A stretch of DNA of 64,000 nt from Clitopilus passeckerianus (GCA_944990035.1 CALYLX010000074.1:186001-250000), one strand, 5' to 3'; shown: positions 1-11,712, counted from the first letter of the stretch. Notes: generated by a model not told the origin, from the sequence alone. Translations and numbers: made by a program.

Positions 1-222
1 GGTACATTTACATCCCTCATTCCCCCCATGTCAGCAGCATGATATCGATGGTAAGTGTTGAAAACATGCCGACTACCAGAAAATATCTGCATGCATTTCA
101 ATGACTATCAGCGGGGGGCGAACAGTTAAGGGTGGAGGAGAGAGGAAGGATGCAATTGAATTCACGCCTGGCAATTTAGGTTTGGGCGGGGGTACCGGCA
201 TAGCTAGGATAAGAATTCAACC
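1..222. other. intergenic, no feature seen
   Basis: I see no gene, RNA or repeat here. It lies downstream of the broken wax-synthase-like gene, whose stop is at 223-225 on the minus strand. Confidence 0.4.
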
Positions 223-1401
223 TTAAAGCTTGCTACGTAAAGGATGTAGCCATGTATAGACCGCCAACTTCGCAAAACTGGCCAGTATAAGAAGATGACG
301 GGTTGTTTCTACTGATGATCTAAGAACGAAATGGAAGAATGTAGCTGGTGGCGTATACATCGAAGGGTGCAAGGGGACTGGAAGTCCAAGGCCGTATAAA
401 ATCCCCAAGCCAAGCCAGGCATCCGCAGAAAAGTGGGCCCATCCCAACGACCAGGCCATCGTCCACAACCATACCCGAAACCTCTGTACCCGATAACCTG
501 TGGTCTTTCTCCAGATCATTTCAAGGACAACGCCGACTCCAGACAGTAGAAAGATAATGTATATTCCCCGAAGTCGGGAGGCCTTCCTGCAGCTCGCAAA
601 GCTAAATCATGGAAGAGGACAGAGACGAAGAAAGTGCCTATCGACCCATCCAAAGATTGCGTTCATTGCAAGGCCATTGGGATGGGTGCTGCCCACACAG
701 ACCCACACCAAACGCGGTTCCGAGATTGTACCACAATTGTATGGAAAGGCCAACTATAACCGTGACCACTAAACATATTAGGGTCGAAAGCACACCTCCG
801 AGGACCGAATGGTATTGGGGATCAAACAAACTGACTTGATTGATAGATGTGACTGAGGGAGCGAGGAGTTGAAGAAGATAGAAAAGCTGATCGACAAAAC
901 GGTAATCACAAACAAACTGCTTGACAAGTACCTTCAGAAATGCTGCTCTGTCTATTGGCCTCGGATCGATGGGTGGATCTGGGATGTGGCGGGACCAATT
1001 CCAGTCATAACCTCGAGAGTTGGGGGGCAGGTCAAGGGCGTCCCAGAGAAGCGTATTTCTCATCAACTCTGTTTGTAATGGTCTCCTCTCATTCTTGCAG
1101 CGTTTGTACGGCTGGACTTGAAACGACCAGACGATGGCTCGGAAAGAGAGGATAACCAAGTTTGCCTATTTGCCAAAGGTCAATTGTTGGTTATCCAAGC
1201 AAAGGTAACCCTCCTTACTGTTAACCAGTCGCCAATATGTCGTAAGTTATAATTTTGACCATTCCTTTGCAGAGAGATCTGGGTCGTCCTCCAGAAAAGA
1301 ATTAATGTAACGGGCAGAAGCCCGACGTGCAAGCGCAACAATCCGGGTATCTGCACGAGGATTGCAGTCAAAGTAATGGGACAATAATGCTGGCAGGACA
1401 T
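223..1401 (-). pseudogene. wax-synthase-like membrane O-acyltransferase, copy 1 (broken)
   Basis: This is a decayed gene of the fungal wax-synthase-like family, multi-span ER acyltransferases related to MBOAT proteins. Exon 1 runs from an ATG at 1401 down to 1219 and encodes hydrophobic segments. A 53-bp GT-AG intron (1166-1218) joins in frame to exon 2 from 1165. Exon 2 carries the family-like stretch RGYDWNWSRHIPDP and more membrane segments, and stays open to a stop at 638. The frame then changes at least twice. Near 610-650 a TFFVSVLFHDL stretch is seen, and the C-terminal membrane part is open at 519-223. Compared with the copy at 35277-36509, the segment between SQWP and the MN-[IV]-FG motif (about 675-690) is missing. 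That segment includes the WHQ motif with the conserved His. A functional product is therefore unlikely. The family call rests on motif recognition and on similarity to the second copy. Confidence 0.7.
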
Positions 1402-1657
1402 GGCAATGCGAAATTTGCAAGGGTCAACAGCTGCCGATGATGCAAGTTGTTCATTGAAAGCAGGGAACTGAACTTGGGGCAGAAATGCAGCATGAGTTGG
1501 AGCTTTGCGGTCGCACTCCCTTCCTTAGCTTTATCCTTTCAATAGTTGCCTTTTATTGCATTTTTCAGTTCGTTGACAGCAGAAATGCGGGCCACTTTCC
1601 AAATTGGAAAAAAAAAACATACTATCTCCGACCCGGAAGTTGGCCGGACTGGGAAAC

Positions 1658-2142
1658 TGTTAAGGCAGAGCCTAACAACTTAGGTAATACTGTTTACGCT
1701 CGATGTCTTTGATAAACAAAGACAGAGATTTGTCAGCAGCTGCGGCTGTACTGACGACCTGGTGAGATTGACGAAGCAAGGGACTTAAAGGCGAAGTAGA
1801 GAACTAAGCAGTTAGGTAGATTGCCTAGGTCAAGCTGAGGAGCCTTGACCAAATGGTACAGGTTTATATACCTATCTAGTAGTTCTAAATATAGAGCATG
1901 CGCAGCATGCTGAGTAAGTAATGAGTCATGCACAGCATGATGAGTAAGTACATGAGTCAGTATGACTCGATGTGAGTTAGAAAGAGTCAGATAAGGTATA
2001 AATCTCTCACGATCGTGAAAGATGCGGAGTAAGCATGGAAAAAGGTGAAAAATGCGCAGTGATGCGCAGCATATGTGAGTAATCGTGCATAGGTAAGCAG
2101 GCCGGGGTATGTAAGGAGAAACATGTAAGCAAAATCATAACA
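1658..2142 (-). repeat. 3' LTR of element 1
   Basis: 485 bp with terminal TGTTA/TAACA. It carries four private transitions relative to the other LTRs in the window. The adjoining target duplication is GAAAC (1653-1657). Confidence 0.95.
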
Positions 2143-2175
2143 TTACCCTCTCGCTATTGTTGAAGTCTCCTGACT

Positions 2176-3044
2176 TCAATTCCTTCCTTTACCCCAGAAA
2201 TGACGGTCTATGCCCTTGTGGTAGCGTTGTGGGCAGCTAACTGGGTAATGGCCTGGGCCACGATGATGGCACAGATGACACACAAAACGAAAGCAATGAC
2301 ACTGTCGGTGTCTGCCTCCACAAATGTAGCATCTGAACCATCTGGGTGGTGGTGGTCTGTTGGCAAGGTATCCGGTGCGCGGCGCCTTCTGGGACGATAC
2401 TGTCGAGGGGGAAGGTTCACCAGCGTTGGTGAGTCGGACTCTGGTGGGCTTTCGAATGCGGAGAGGTATGGCGTCGGAGGGTTTGCCATTGGGGTTGATG
2501 TTTTCCTTGTTGTCATTCTGTTCTTCTTTGACGAAGGGATTATGTTTTATTTTTCCGGCGGTGTGTAAATTGGTGACGGGAGGAAATGCTCGTAGGGTTC
2601 CGCAAACTTGACGTGCAGTGAGGATCGTGACTTCCTCTTCTTGACTTTCCTCAGGCCCCCAGGGATTGGAGGCAAGGGTTTCGAAGTCTGTCTCCTCCGG
2701 GTTGTTGAACCAGTTTTGTCGTTCGGGGAAGAATTCGTTGAGGAAAGCTGTTCCTCCAATGGCAAAGAAGAGGTCTGTGAGGGTCTCCTCCGTTTCTCGA
2801 TCAACTTTGTCCAAAAGTTGATCAAGATCGTCAGTAGTTTTCGCAAATTGGTGGCACAGACGAGCCACTTCGTTGCGAGTTTCGGTTCATCGGTTTTGGT
2901 AGAGGGTTCCTTGTTCTCCCACAGCGGTAAGAGGTTGTCGTCGCTGCTCCAGGCAGTATGCGTACGGAGCACCGTAATAGCGGTATTGGATTTGAAGGTG
3001 TTGCGGATGATGGTGCGGTCGTAGGAAGAGGCATTTTGAGACAT
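2176..3044 (-). pseudogene. third ORF (Cys/His-rich protein) of element 1, frameshifted
   Basis: Broken version of the protein encoded between pol and the 3' LTR (intact at 11709-12578). The N-terminal part is open at 3044-2547 and the C-terminal part at 2868-2176, in different frames. The cause is a 1-bp loss near 2930 in the run that reads GAGGG in element 2. The C-terminal Cys/His cluster is still encoded in the second frame. Function unknown. Confidence 0.8.
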
Positions 3045-3082
3045 TGTTATATAGTGGATGTGAGTGGATTTGCTATGTGGTG

Positions 3083-6000
3083 TCAGGTGAGTTTCTTCCT
3101 CTTTTTATACTCGGTGAGTATTTCCTTGGCGTTCCGCAGTTCCGACTCGGGCATCCATTCGTTGTCCGCTGATGGCCATCCCTTCCATTTTACGAGGTAT
3201 CTGTGTCGCCCTTTGCCTTGTTTCTGATGGGCCACAATTGCTTCTATTTCATATTCTTCTATTCCGTCAATTTCGTCAGGTGGCGGTTTAGAGAAGCTGG
3301 GTCCATGTGCTTTGGTGGAGATGTAACGGGTGAGAAGTGATGCGTGAATCACCGGGTGGATCTTCCATCGTCTTGGCAGGTCGAGTTTATAGGTCAGGTG
3401 TCCTTTTACCTCAAGTATCTTGAAGGGTCCTTCTCGTTTGGGTGCTAGTTTCTTGGAGATGTTTCCTTGATTGAGATTTGTGGCTTCTAACCACACCTTT
3501 TCTCCGACTTTGAATGGGGTGAAATGTCGTGTGATCTTCTCTGCCATGCGTTGCGCAGCAAGTGCATGTGCAGCATTTGCTTCATCGCGTGCTAGCAGAA
3601 GTTCCTTGATCCGTTTGTCAACTGCGGGAATTTTGCTAGTGGGAGCAACTGATGGGAGTGCAGGTGGTTCGTATCCCATCATTAGGTAGAATGGGGTTCG
3701 TTTGGTGACAGAGTGTGTTTGGCTGTTGTAGGAGAATTCTAGAGTGGTAATCCATTTGGACCAGGATTCGGGGTTCTGTGCACAGAAGATGCGGAGATAG
3801 GCATCAATCTCCTGATTGATCCTTTCTGTCGCACCATCAGTTTGTGGGTGGTAGGCGGTACTCATGTTGAGCTTGATTCCAAGGAGTCGTCCCATTTCTT
3901 GGAAAACTTTAGAGGCGAATTGAGGTCCTCTGTCTGAAATTCCTTTGTCGGGAGTCCAAAGTGACGGTAGACGTTGTCAATGTAGGCATTTGCAGTTCCT
4001 GTGGCGTCGATTTTCTTTGTGCAAGGGATGAAAATTGCCCCCTTCGTAGCTCCATGGTCGACCACAGCCATAATGCTATCGAAACCATTACTCTCTGGGA
4101 GATCCGTGTGAAAATCGTACGTCACTAGCGAAAATGGCCTAGTGGTTTCGGATTTGATGGGCATTAATGGTGGAGCGGTGGGGTGGCGATTGATCTTCAT
4201 TTGTTGGCACATTGCACAGCCTTGCACAAAGTTCTTGATGAACACTGACATCCCTGGCCACCAGTAGTCCTTCCGGACTTTCTCCAGTGTCCCAAATTGT
4301 CCAGGGTGTCCTGCGCTGGGTAGATCGTGATAACGTTGGACTATCTTCCTCTGGAGGTCTTCGTCATCTGGTACCACACACTTGTCTTTGTAGTACAAGA
4401 TGCCATCGTCAAATTTCCAGTCTTCCAGGTTTGATCGGATTGGTGGGGGTCCGTCTTCTTTGGCGGTGCGAATGGCGTCAACAATCAGTTTGTCATTGAC
4501 CATCTTGTGTACAATTTCGTCCTTTAGTTCAATGTCAATTGAGCGAAGGAAGAGCTTGTCGGGGAGGAGAATGATGTCTTCGTTATCGGTGTCTTCGCCT
4601 GGGATGTGGTCTGGTCGTCGAGATAGTGCGTCGGATTGTATCATCTTTGCACCAAGGGTGTGTACAAGTTTGATGTTAAACTGGGATAGCATCAGATTCC
4701 ATCTTGCTTGTCGTCGGTTCAACTTCCGGGCTTCTCGGAAGTATGTGAGGTTTTTGTGATCGGATAGAATCACGACTGAATGTTGGGATCCATGGAAGTA
4801 GTGTCGCCAGGTTTCTAATGCGCGGATAATGCCTAGAAGTTCTCGGTCGTAGATTTCATAGTTCCGTTCTGTTTCCGAAAATGATTTAGATATGAAACCA
4901 CATGGGTGCCATGATCCATTGGCGTCACGTTGTTGTAGGACTGCTCCTGTTGCATGTTTTGAGGCATCGCTTTCTACCACAAATGGCTTCGTGGGGTCAG
5001 GCATCAGCAACACAGGCGCTTCCAGGAATTTGTCTTTCAGGGTAGTGAAAGCTTTGTGACATTCATTGGTCCATTCCCATTTCTTGTCTTTCTTGGTGAG
5101 TTCGTTCAGCGATTTGGCAATTTCCGCATATTTTCCAATGAACCTGCGGTAAAAGTTTCCCATCAGAAACAAGGCAAAGGGCAACACAGATACCTCGTAA
5201 AATGGAAGGGATGGCCATCAGCGGACAACGAATGGATGCCCGAGTCGGAACTGCGGAACGCCAAGGAAATACTCACCGAGTATAAAAAGAGGAAGAAACT
5301 CACCTGACACCACATAGCAAATCCACTCACATCCACTGGTCTTGAACGCTGCTTTCCATTGGTCACCATCTTTGATGCAGATGTTGTGATATCCCCATCG
5401 AATGTCGAGTTTGGTGAAGACAGTTGCTCCTTTGAGTTTATCGATGAGTTCGCTAGCCAGCGGTAAGGGGTAAGCGTTAGGTATTGTTCCTTCGTTGAGT
5501 CGTCGGTAGTCCTAACATGGTCTTAGGGCTTCCGAGTCTTTCTTTGCAACGAAGAAAAACGGAGATGCTTGTGGGGAGTTGGATTCTCGGATGTATCCTT
5601 TGGCTAGATTTTCCTTGAGAAACTCGTCGAGTTTTTCTTGCTCTAAGGGGCTGAGCGGATAGACCTTGCAGTCTTTTGGCACGAAATCTGTCTTCAGATC
5701 TATGGCGTGATCCCAGGGTCGGCTTGGTGGGAATCGTTCAGATGCTGCTTTCTCAAAGACTTTTCTGTAGTCTTGAAGATAGTCGGGGATGATTTCGTCA
5801 AGGGATTTCTTTGGTTCCTTATCTTCTCGTTTATGCTCCAGAGCTTGCGAAATTGATGTTTTCGCACGTATCCACATCTGCTGTGTGTGGTGTCTGGTTG
5901 CTGGATGGTGTGTTATCACCGTCTGTCGTATCGTGGTAGTTGGCCTGATTGGCCCGTACACAAGGTAATCCTCTGTGTGTTCCTGCGTAAGTGGGGGTTT

Positions 6001-6618
6001 CTCCTTGGTGAATATTCCGACTGCCGGTTCGTTCTGGCAGTATGCGATGAGAAAGTCTTCATTGATCTCTTCTCCGTCTTCGACTATTCAGAAATAGTCG
6101 CTAAGTCCTTCTGATTTTCCGGGATTCTCTTCGGAACAATCAGGTGCTGGGGTAGGTGGCGTGTTTTCCTCTAGTAGTTGTTCTCGGATGGCTCTCATCC
6201 GCTTGATGTCTACTGCTCGCATTAATGTTTGCGACAGTCGTTGGATAATGCGTGATTCATCGATTTCGAGTGTGCCGTCGCTCCACGATATGATTGGATC
6301 TACCCGTTTTAGCCAGGGTAATCCAAAAATCAGGTGGTCTTTCCCGAGTCCAGTGACAAAACATCTTTCCTTGATGATGGCTGTCCCTATCTTGGCAATA
6401 ACCCAGGTAAAGTGGGTAATAGTTCCTTGTTTGTTCAGGGTGCCATCAACGTTTCGTGCTGTAATCGGTTGTCGGAGTGGGAGTAGCGGGAGGTGATGTG
6501 TCTTGGCAAAGACGGAGTCGATAAATGACCCTTGCGCTCCAGAGTCAATGAGAGCTTTTGTGCCGGCGATTGTTGTATTTCCATCTAGAGGGTCTTGTAG
6601 AGAGATTGGGATACGCAT
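3083..6618 (-). pseudogene. pol: pol polyprotein of element 1 (multiply disrupted)
   Basis: Order from the 5' end on the minus strand: retropepsin-like protease with the DSGA motif (6618 down to about 6090), start of RT, RNase H, integrase, chromodomain. Four breaks are visible by comparison with element 2. CGA has become TGA near 6091. CAG has become TAG near 5511. About 374 bp of RT, including the YMDD active site, is gone and replaced by an inverted copy of 3053-3229. One base is lost in a GGGAAG run near 3950, which shifts the integrase core. The chromodomain end (3083 to about 3250) is intact. Dead as a polymerase. Confidence 0.9.
5161..5337 (+). repeat. inverted duplicate of the element 1 chromodomain end, inside RT
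   Basis: These bases are the reverse complement of 3053-3229 of the same element, with one substitution (a G-to-A change that reads as Arg to Gln). They replace the stretch corresponding to about 14693-15066 of element 2. The source covers the C-terminal chromodomain codons, the pol stop and part of the spacer before the third ORF. Both junctions show only 1-2 bp of shared sequence. Confidence 0.92.
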
Positions 6619-6707
6619 AGATTCAGCATAAAAATCAGTAGCTACAAGTACACTGGAAATATCAATCGGGCGAGGAAGTACTAACGTCGGCTTTGCAGTC
6701 TTCCTCT

Positions 6708-7637
6708 TTAAAAACCCTTAGCCTCTGCTTCGGTGTAGAATTCAGCGGCTTCTTCTTGGGGCATGTCAGCTAGGACTGCTCTGACATATTTGATCAACTC
6801 GGCTCCCTTCTCAGGTTTCTTGTGGAAACGGCTGTCGTTGTTGCTAGGGTAGGTTCTTCCAAAATTCTTCCTTTGAAGACATTGTTGGATCGTGTGACCT
6901 TTCTTGGAGCAATAGTAGCACAAGTTGTTCTTCTTGTGATGTTCTCTTTCCTCCTGGGTGAGGCGGCGTTTGGGTGGATCAGTGGTGAAACGATCAACAT
7001 CCATAGCCATTGGGTCTCGGGCTCCAGTAGGTGTTTTGTAAGCACCTTTGACCATATCAGATGTCTTGATGATACGGGTATGTCCCATGATTGTCTTGGC
7101 ACGTCGCCAGTTGTTGTCAAACTGGACGGCTTTCTTGACCCAATCATCGAATGTGGTAGGAGGGGAATCGGAAAAGAGAATTTTCTCTCGGAGTTTGGGG
7201 GTAAGTCCTTCCATGAAGATCTCAATCTTTGCAGTGTCACCACTGAGATCAGTTCGTGCAAGAATGTTCTTGAAGACAGTGACAAATTCGTCGGCTGTCC
7301 CATCCTGTCGTAAGGCTTTGAGTTGGAGAAGTGCAGCAGCTTTGTCGTCGGTAGGGGAAAAGGCTTCTTTGAATTGGCGGATAAACTCAACATAGGTGGC
7401 TTTCCTTTCAGCTGCTGAGTATTTATCGTGAAATTCTAATCCCCATGCTGCTGCAGTTCCTTCTTTGAGGAAGGATAGGGCAATGCGAATCTTCTTGTCA
7501 TCTTCGAGTTGGTTGAGGTTGTTTAGGATGAGGTAGTCTTCAAGTTCTTGAATGAACTTTCTGGTCTTGGATCGGTCTCCGGAGAACGTCTGGGGTTTGG
7601 CTCCAATGTCCTTTTTGTTGTTGTTGTCTTGTGACAT
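6708..7637 (-). CDS. gag: Gag of element 1
   Basis: Capsid/nucleocapsid protein that would form the cytoplasmic particle in which reverse transcription occurs. From the first ATG (7637) it is 309 residues. A Gag capsid-type helical region precedes a basic C-terminal part with one canonical CCHC zinc knuckle, CYYCSKKGHTIQQC. The open frame continues upstream of this ATG past 7766 through an acidic Glu-rich stretch without any ATG, so the true N-terminus may lie further upstream, through splicing or a non-AUG start. The stop overlaps a run of five T (GGT TTT TAA) that may serve for -1 frameshifting into pol. It is the only Gag frame in the window without an indel relative to the family consensus. 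Confidence 0.88.
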   Translation of the reverse strand: MSQDNNNKKDIGAKPQTFSGDRSKTRKFIQELEDYLILNNLNQLEDDKKIRIALSFLKEGTAAAWGLEFHDKYSAAERKATYVEFIRQFKEAFSPTDDKAAALLQLKALRQDGTADEFVTVFKNILARTDLSGDTAKIEIFMEGLTPKLREKILFSDSPPTTFDDWVKKAVQFDNNWRRAKTIMGHTRIIKTSDMVKGAYKTPTGARDPMAMDVDRFTTDPPKRRLTQEEREHHKKNNLCYYCSKKGHTIQQCLQRKNFGRTYPSNNDSRFHKKPEKGAELIKYVRAVLADMPQEEAAEFYTEAEAKGF

Positions 7638-8221
7638 TTCGTAGTCGAAATCGAAATCGGTCTCTGGTTCAATTGTTTCTGCACTGGGGCGCTCCTCTGG
7701 CTCAGCTGTGGGGCTCTCCTCTAGCTGTTGTTGTACTTGGTGTTCTTCTTCTTCCTCTTCGGGCAAGACAGAAGCGCTGGTAGACGGGACTAGTGATGGG
7801 TTCCTGGATATTGCTGTGGGTAATGGTGCGAAGCGTCGCTGTTCCTCCTCGTCTACTTCAATGTCGTGTTCTCGTTGAGCTCGGACAATAGCAGGGGTCT
7901 TATGAGGTCGTTCAGGGGAGGGAAGTCTAGAGCGTGGAAGTGTCTGTTTTCAACAGCAACGGTGGTGAATGTGAATCTGCCAAGGGAAAGAGAGGCGTAG
8001 CACCAGCGGTTATTGTTGGGATTAAAACCGCAGTAGTTTCCGTTGGTGAACTTGTAGACGTTGTTGGTTCCTTCTACTAGAGTGGTATTTCGTGGCGGGT
8101 GGTCTGCCCTGTGTACGACGGTGGTGACTGAGTGATAGCCGCAACGGCAATCGGCCTGTTGCGTGCTTCTGCTGTGTTGTCGTGGGGTGGGCCTGCGCTA
8201 ACAATGAGCGGGCCTTCTGAA

Positions 8222-8232
8222 CAGCTTGACCT
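8222..8232 (-). promoter_or_regulatory. candidate self-priming PBS of element 1
   Basis: On the minus strand this reads AGGTCAAGCTG, two bases from the end of the 5' LTR. It is exactly complementary to the presumed 5' end of the transcript (8404-8414). No TGG expected of a tRNA primer site is present. Confidence 0.65.
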
Positions 8233-8234
8233 TT

Positions 8235-8719
8235 TGTTAAGGCAGAGCCTAACAACTTAGGTAATACTGTTTACGCTCGATGTCTTTGATAAACAAAGAC
8301 AGAGATTTGTCAGCAGCTGCGGCTGTACTGACGACCTGGTGAGATTGACGAAGCAAGGGACTTAAAGGCGAAGTAGAGAACTAAGCAGTTAGGTAGATTG
8401 CCTAGGTCAAGCTGAGGAGCCTTGACCAAATGGTACAGGTTTATATACCTATCTAGTAGTTCTAAATATAGAGCATGCGCAGCATGCTGAGTAAGTAATG
8501 AGTCATGCACAGCATGATGAGTAAGTACATGAGTCAGTATGACTCGATGTGAGTCAGAAAGAGTCAGATAAGGTATAAGTCTCTCACGACCGTGAGAGAT
8601 GCGGAGTAAGCATAGAAAAAGGTGAAAAATGCGCAGTGATGCGCAGCATATGTGAGTAATCGTGCATAGGTAAGCGGGCCGGGGTATGTAAGGAGAAACA
8701 TGTAAGCAAAATCATAACA
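8235..8719 (-). repeat. 5' LTR of element 1
   Basis: 485 bp, TGTTA/TAACA ends, flanked by target duplication GAAAC (8720-8724). It contains the TATA box and the 11-nt segment (8404-8414) complementary to the primer site at 8222-8232. In its variable part it resembles the solo LTR at 34328-34812. Confidence 0.95.
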
Positions 8720-8724
8720 GAAAC

Positions 8725-11190
8725 TGGCCACTTGCACGTCTCTCACCACACCGCGAATTCCAGAGGATTTTTGAGTATTATAGACTGAATATATGTATAA
8801 AACTATGTTATGGTGGCCACAACGAGGTCTTAAACCAAATAAGTTGTGGTGTACGACATGAGGTGCTCGAGAATGTCCGAAAATCACTATTTCCCACCCA
8901 TCAAAACTCGGTATGCTCATGGCAAAGTCAATTCTTCATCTCTTCGTTTAGTAGAGATATTTTCATGGTTGTATATAAGTCTACTTGCGATTCCAGCTTA
9001 TCCGGAGAGATTGGCTGCACGCAGGTTTGCACTATATGTCTGGTGGCCAGCTTCCCAGTCTGGCCATCAAATTGGCTGCGGCGCTCAATTTATCCATAGA
9101 ATTTGAATGAGTACATATTTAAACAAACTGATACCACTATCGTGTTCAGAGCACACGAAAGCTTAGAAAAGCACCCCATAATATTATCCAGATAACTTCT
9201 TTCAACTGCAGGACGAGAAATACTCTAAGGTGGCCAACTTCAGGGCCATCAATAGTAGTCAGGTTCGGCACACAACTAATGCTTTCCGCGTAGTGCAGGG
9301 TCTTCAGGAGGTCAGACAATGCCCAATGTAGTCAAAGACGATTCGGGACTAGACAACATGTTAATGTCGGCGTGCAACGTCAAGTAGTACATTTAGCTCG
9401 AGAAACCATCATGATGTCGTGACCTATTGGAGGGAAAGTCCCAGCCAGTATACCCTACTCTACTCCATATTATTCCTCTCCGAGTTGAACATCAACCTAG
9501 GGCTTTTCTAACCACTAGTTGCAAGATACTTGAGCAATATGCTGACTTGACTTCGGAATCAAAATAAGAGAAGCTTTCAATGTACAGGAACAGTTTTAAT
9601 TATACCTATCATCCCATTGGATGGGACGCGGCAACGCCAGCCAAAGCCGAAGCTATTTGCATAAGTTTGTTCCTCCTTATGGGAGAATCCAAAAGTGTCC
9701 GGTGCAATTTCTGAATTGCTCACTCATTTTCAGCCAAAGTGCTTGCAGTAAGAATTGTTGCTAAGGAGGAAAAGAAGCATTCTATCCTAACCGAATTTTG
9801 CTAACTATCTTCAATCCTAAGATCCCTTTCGGTGCTTACTGAGTTTCGAAGGGATCTCAATGATTAAACATGTTATAAGAAATCGGTTAGGATAGAAAGC
9901 TTGATTTATTTGCCTAGATGAAGTCTCTCAGCGAGCACTAAGCCTCAAAGTGATGTGGCAAGGGGGTACATGCACCACAAGTTTGGCCTATGTGCCCGCA
10001 TCTTGGCCGCAGCACAGTAGTGACTTCACTGTGGGAATGTACCATTTCAGCTCAAAAACTGGGTCTGGAGCATTTTTTGAGGCAGCTTATCAAAGCATGG
10101 CTGTTTAAAACCGGTTCTACATTGACACGCATCGTCGCGCTCTGACCATGTAAAATGTGATTTATCCTTGGGATTCCATCCATCTACTTCTGCCGCTCCA
10201 CGGCACGGTTCCCGAAGATCCGCACCTCCCATCTCCGAATCCCGATCAGCCAACATCCGATCCTACATCCACCTCCTCCAATTCAATGTAGGATTGCCCA
10301 GCGATGTCGCCGACACCTGGAATGCATCGGAAAACGACCAACTACGACCAACCACGGGATTCCGACACAATTGGATCAAGGGACTACAGCACGATCTTCA
10401 TTTTAATCTGGATTTCCTTCGCATTCCCTGTCCAGTCGACACCACACGAGTCTACGCACGCAAACGTTCGGGAAAAGTAGGATATTAAAGTATCAGGTAG
10501 TACAACGTGTACCTACAGTTAAATACTCTGTAAATACGTAGAAGACAGGGCAGTTTATCTCACCCGCATTCTCGTTTCCGACTCAGTTTGACTGTCTCTT
10601 GTCGTTCTCTACCTCTCTCTTCGCCTTTCTGAACGTCGTCGTTGACATATCTCACGTCTCCGACATTGTTTCTCTCATTTCTGCGATATCCGACTCGTTT
10701 CTAGTCGATATCCGCACCTGTGCTTGAGTCCTCGTCTATCGGGTCTCACTTGAGCATATTTCCATCTCACTTGGTCGATGAACGTTGGAACCCATCGCAA
10801 ATTCTGATTTGCGACCACTACTATCTACCAACTACGACTGATTCGTACGTTAGTAGAACAGACAGCATCTCGAAAACATACATTTATATTTATACTGAGT
10901 ACAATCCAAGCAGTTTTGCACAGCTGAGCTCATTGAATGGCCAGGAAAGTGCCCAGGACAACTTTTTGGTGGCTGTACACTTATTAAGCAGCACACGTCC
11001 CTCAGTGGATTGCCGCGTCCCACATTGGACACGATTCTCCCTACGATTACTCAGCTGGTGTACAATCGGGTGCATGATACTCCATGGTTATTCTAGGACA
11101 ACCAACAACTACCCATTTATCCACTTCAGATCTCTGTCGCTCGGGTTGAGAGAGATCTCTTTTTGGACCTGCTCGGCTCAGTACCAAAGT
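8725..11190. other. intergenic, no gene recognised; one hairpin element
   Basis: About 2.5 kb between elements 1 and 2. The open frames here (for example 10168-10488 plus and 10720-11196 plus) have no recognisable motif and no convincing splice partners. A pyrimidine-rich stretch at about 10550-10730 resembles a fungal promoter or 5' leader, but I cannot attach it to a gene. The only structure I can support is the inverted-repeat element at 9778-9900. Confidence 0.4.
9778..9900. repeat. 123-bp inverted-repeat (MITE-like) element
   Basis: The ends are inverted copies of each other: GC-[AT]-TTCTATCCTAACCGA on the left, with its reverse complement on the right, about 21 bp with one mismatch and one 1-base indel. 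Inside is a second inverted pair around GATCCCTTTCG/CGAAGGGATC. A target duplication is not clear. It may be a foldback MITE or just a strong cruciform. Confidence 0.5.
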
Positions 11191-11675
11191 TGTTAAGGCA
11201 GAGCCTAACAACTTAGGTAATACTGTTTACGCTCGATGTCTTTGATAAACAAAGACAGAGATTTGTCAGCAGCTGCGGCTGTACTGACGACCTGGTGAGA
11301 TTGACGAAGCAAGGGACTTAAAGGCGAAGTAAAGAACTAAGCAGTTAGGTAGATTGCCTAGGTCAAGCTGAGGAGCCTTGACCAAATGGTACAGGTTTAT
11401 ATACCTATCTAGTAGTTCTAAATATAGCACATGCGCAGCATGCTGAGTAAGTAATGAGTCATGCGCAGCATGATGAGTAAGTACATGAGTCAGTATGACT
11501 CAATGCGAGTCAGAAAGAGTCAGATAAGGTATAAGTCTCTCACGATCGTGAGAGATGCGGAGTAAGCATGGAAAAAGATGAAAAATGCGCAGTGATGCGC
11601 AGCATATGTGAGTAATCGTGCATAGGTAAGCGGGCCGGGGTATGTAAGGAGAAACATGTAAGCAAAATCATAACA
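11191..11675 (-). repeat. 3' LTR of element 2 (485-bp type)
   Basis: Full 485-bp LTR. It contains a perfect 20-bp palindrome at 11536-11555 centred on CGATCG, and several TGAGTCA/TGACTCA cores. Outer flank AAAGT (11186-11190). Confidence 0.95.
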
Positions 11676-11692
11676 TTACCCTCTCGCTATCG

Positions 11693-11712
11693 TTGAAGTC
11701 TCCTGACTTCAA
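11693..11712. promoter_or_regulatory. hairpin between third ORF and polypurine tract, element 2
   Basis: Perfect 8-bp stem (TTGAAGTC/GACTTCAA) with a 4-base loop, placed between the third-ORF stop and the purine-rich stretch GAGAGGGTAA next to the 3' LTR. It is present in all four elements. Role unknown; it could help RNA folding near the plus-strand primer. Confidence 0.5.

Larger units (their letters stand above)
1658..8719 (-). mobile_element. Ty3/gypsy chromovirus, element 1 (full length, defective)
   Basis: LTR retrotransposon of 7062 bp read on the minus strand, flanked by the 5-bp target duplication GAAAC (1653-1657 and 8720-8724). Both LTRs are 485 bp, begin TGTTA and end TAACA. I count six differences between them, all transitions. 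Order on the minus strand: 5' LTR (8235-8719), self-priming site (8222-8232), gag, pol, third ORF, 3' LTR (1658-2142). Gag is open. Pol has two C-to-T nonsense changes (near 5511 and 6091), a 1-bp deletion near 3950, and an inverted insert at 5161-5337 that replaces the RT core. It cannot encode a working polymerase. Confidence 0.95.

Noticed and set aside
5056..5307. plus-strand chromodomain gene
   Set aside because: It is an inverted fragment of the element's own pol end, read through flanking antisense sequence.
1658..8719. RIP-like mutation of element 1
   Set aside because: The six LTR differences are all transitions, but they are few and share no fixed dinucleotide context.
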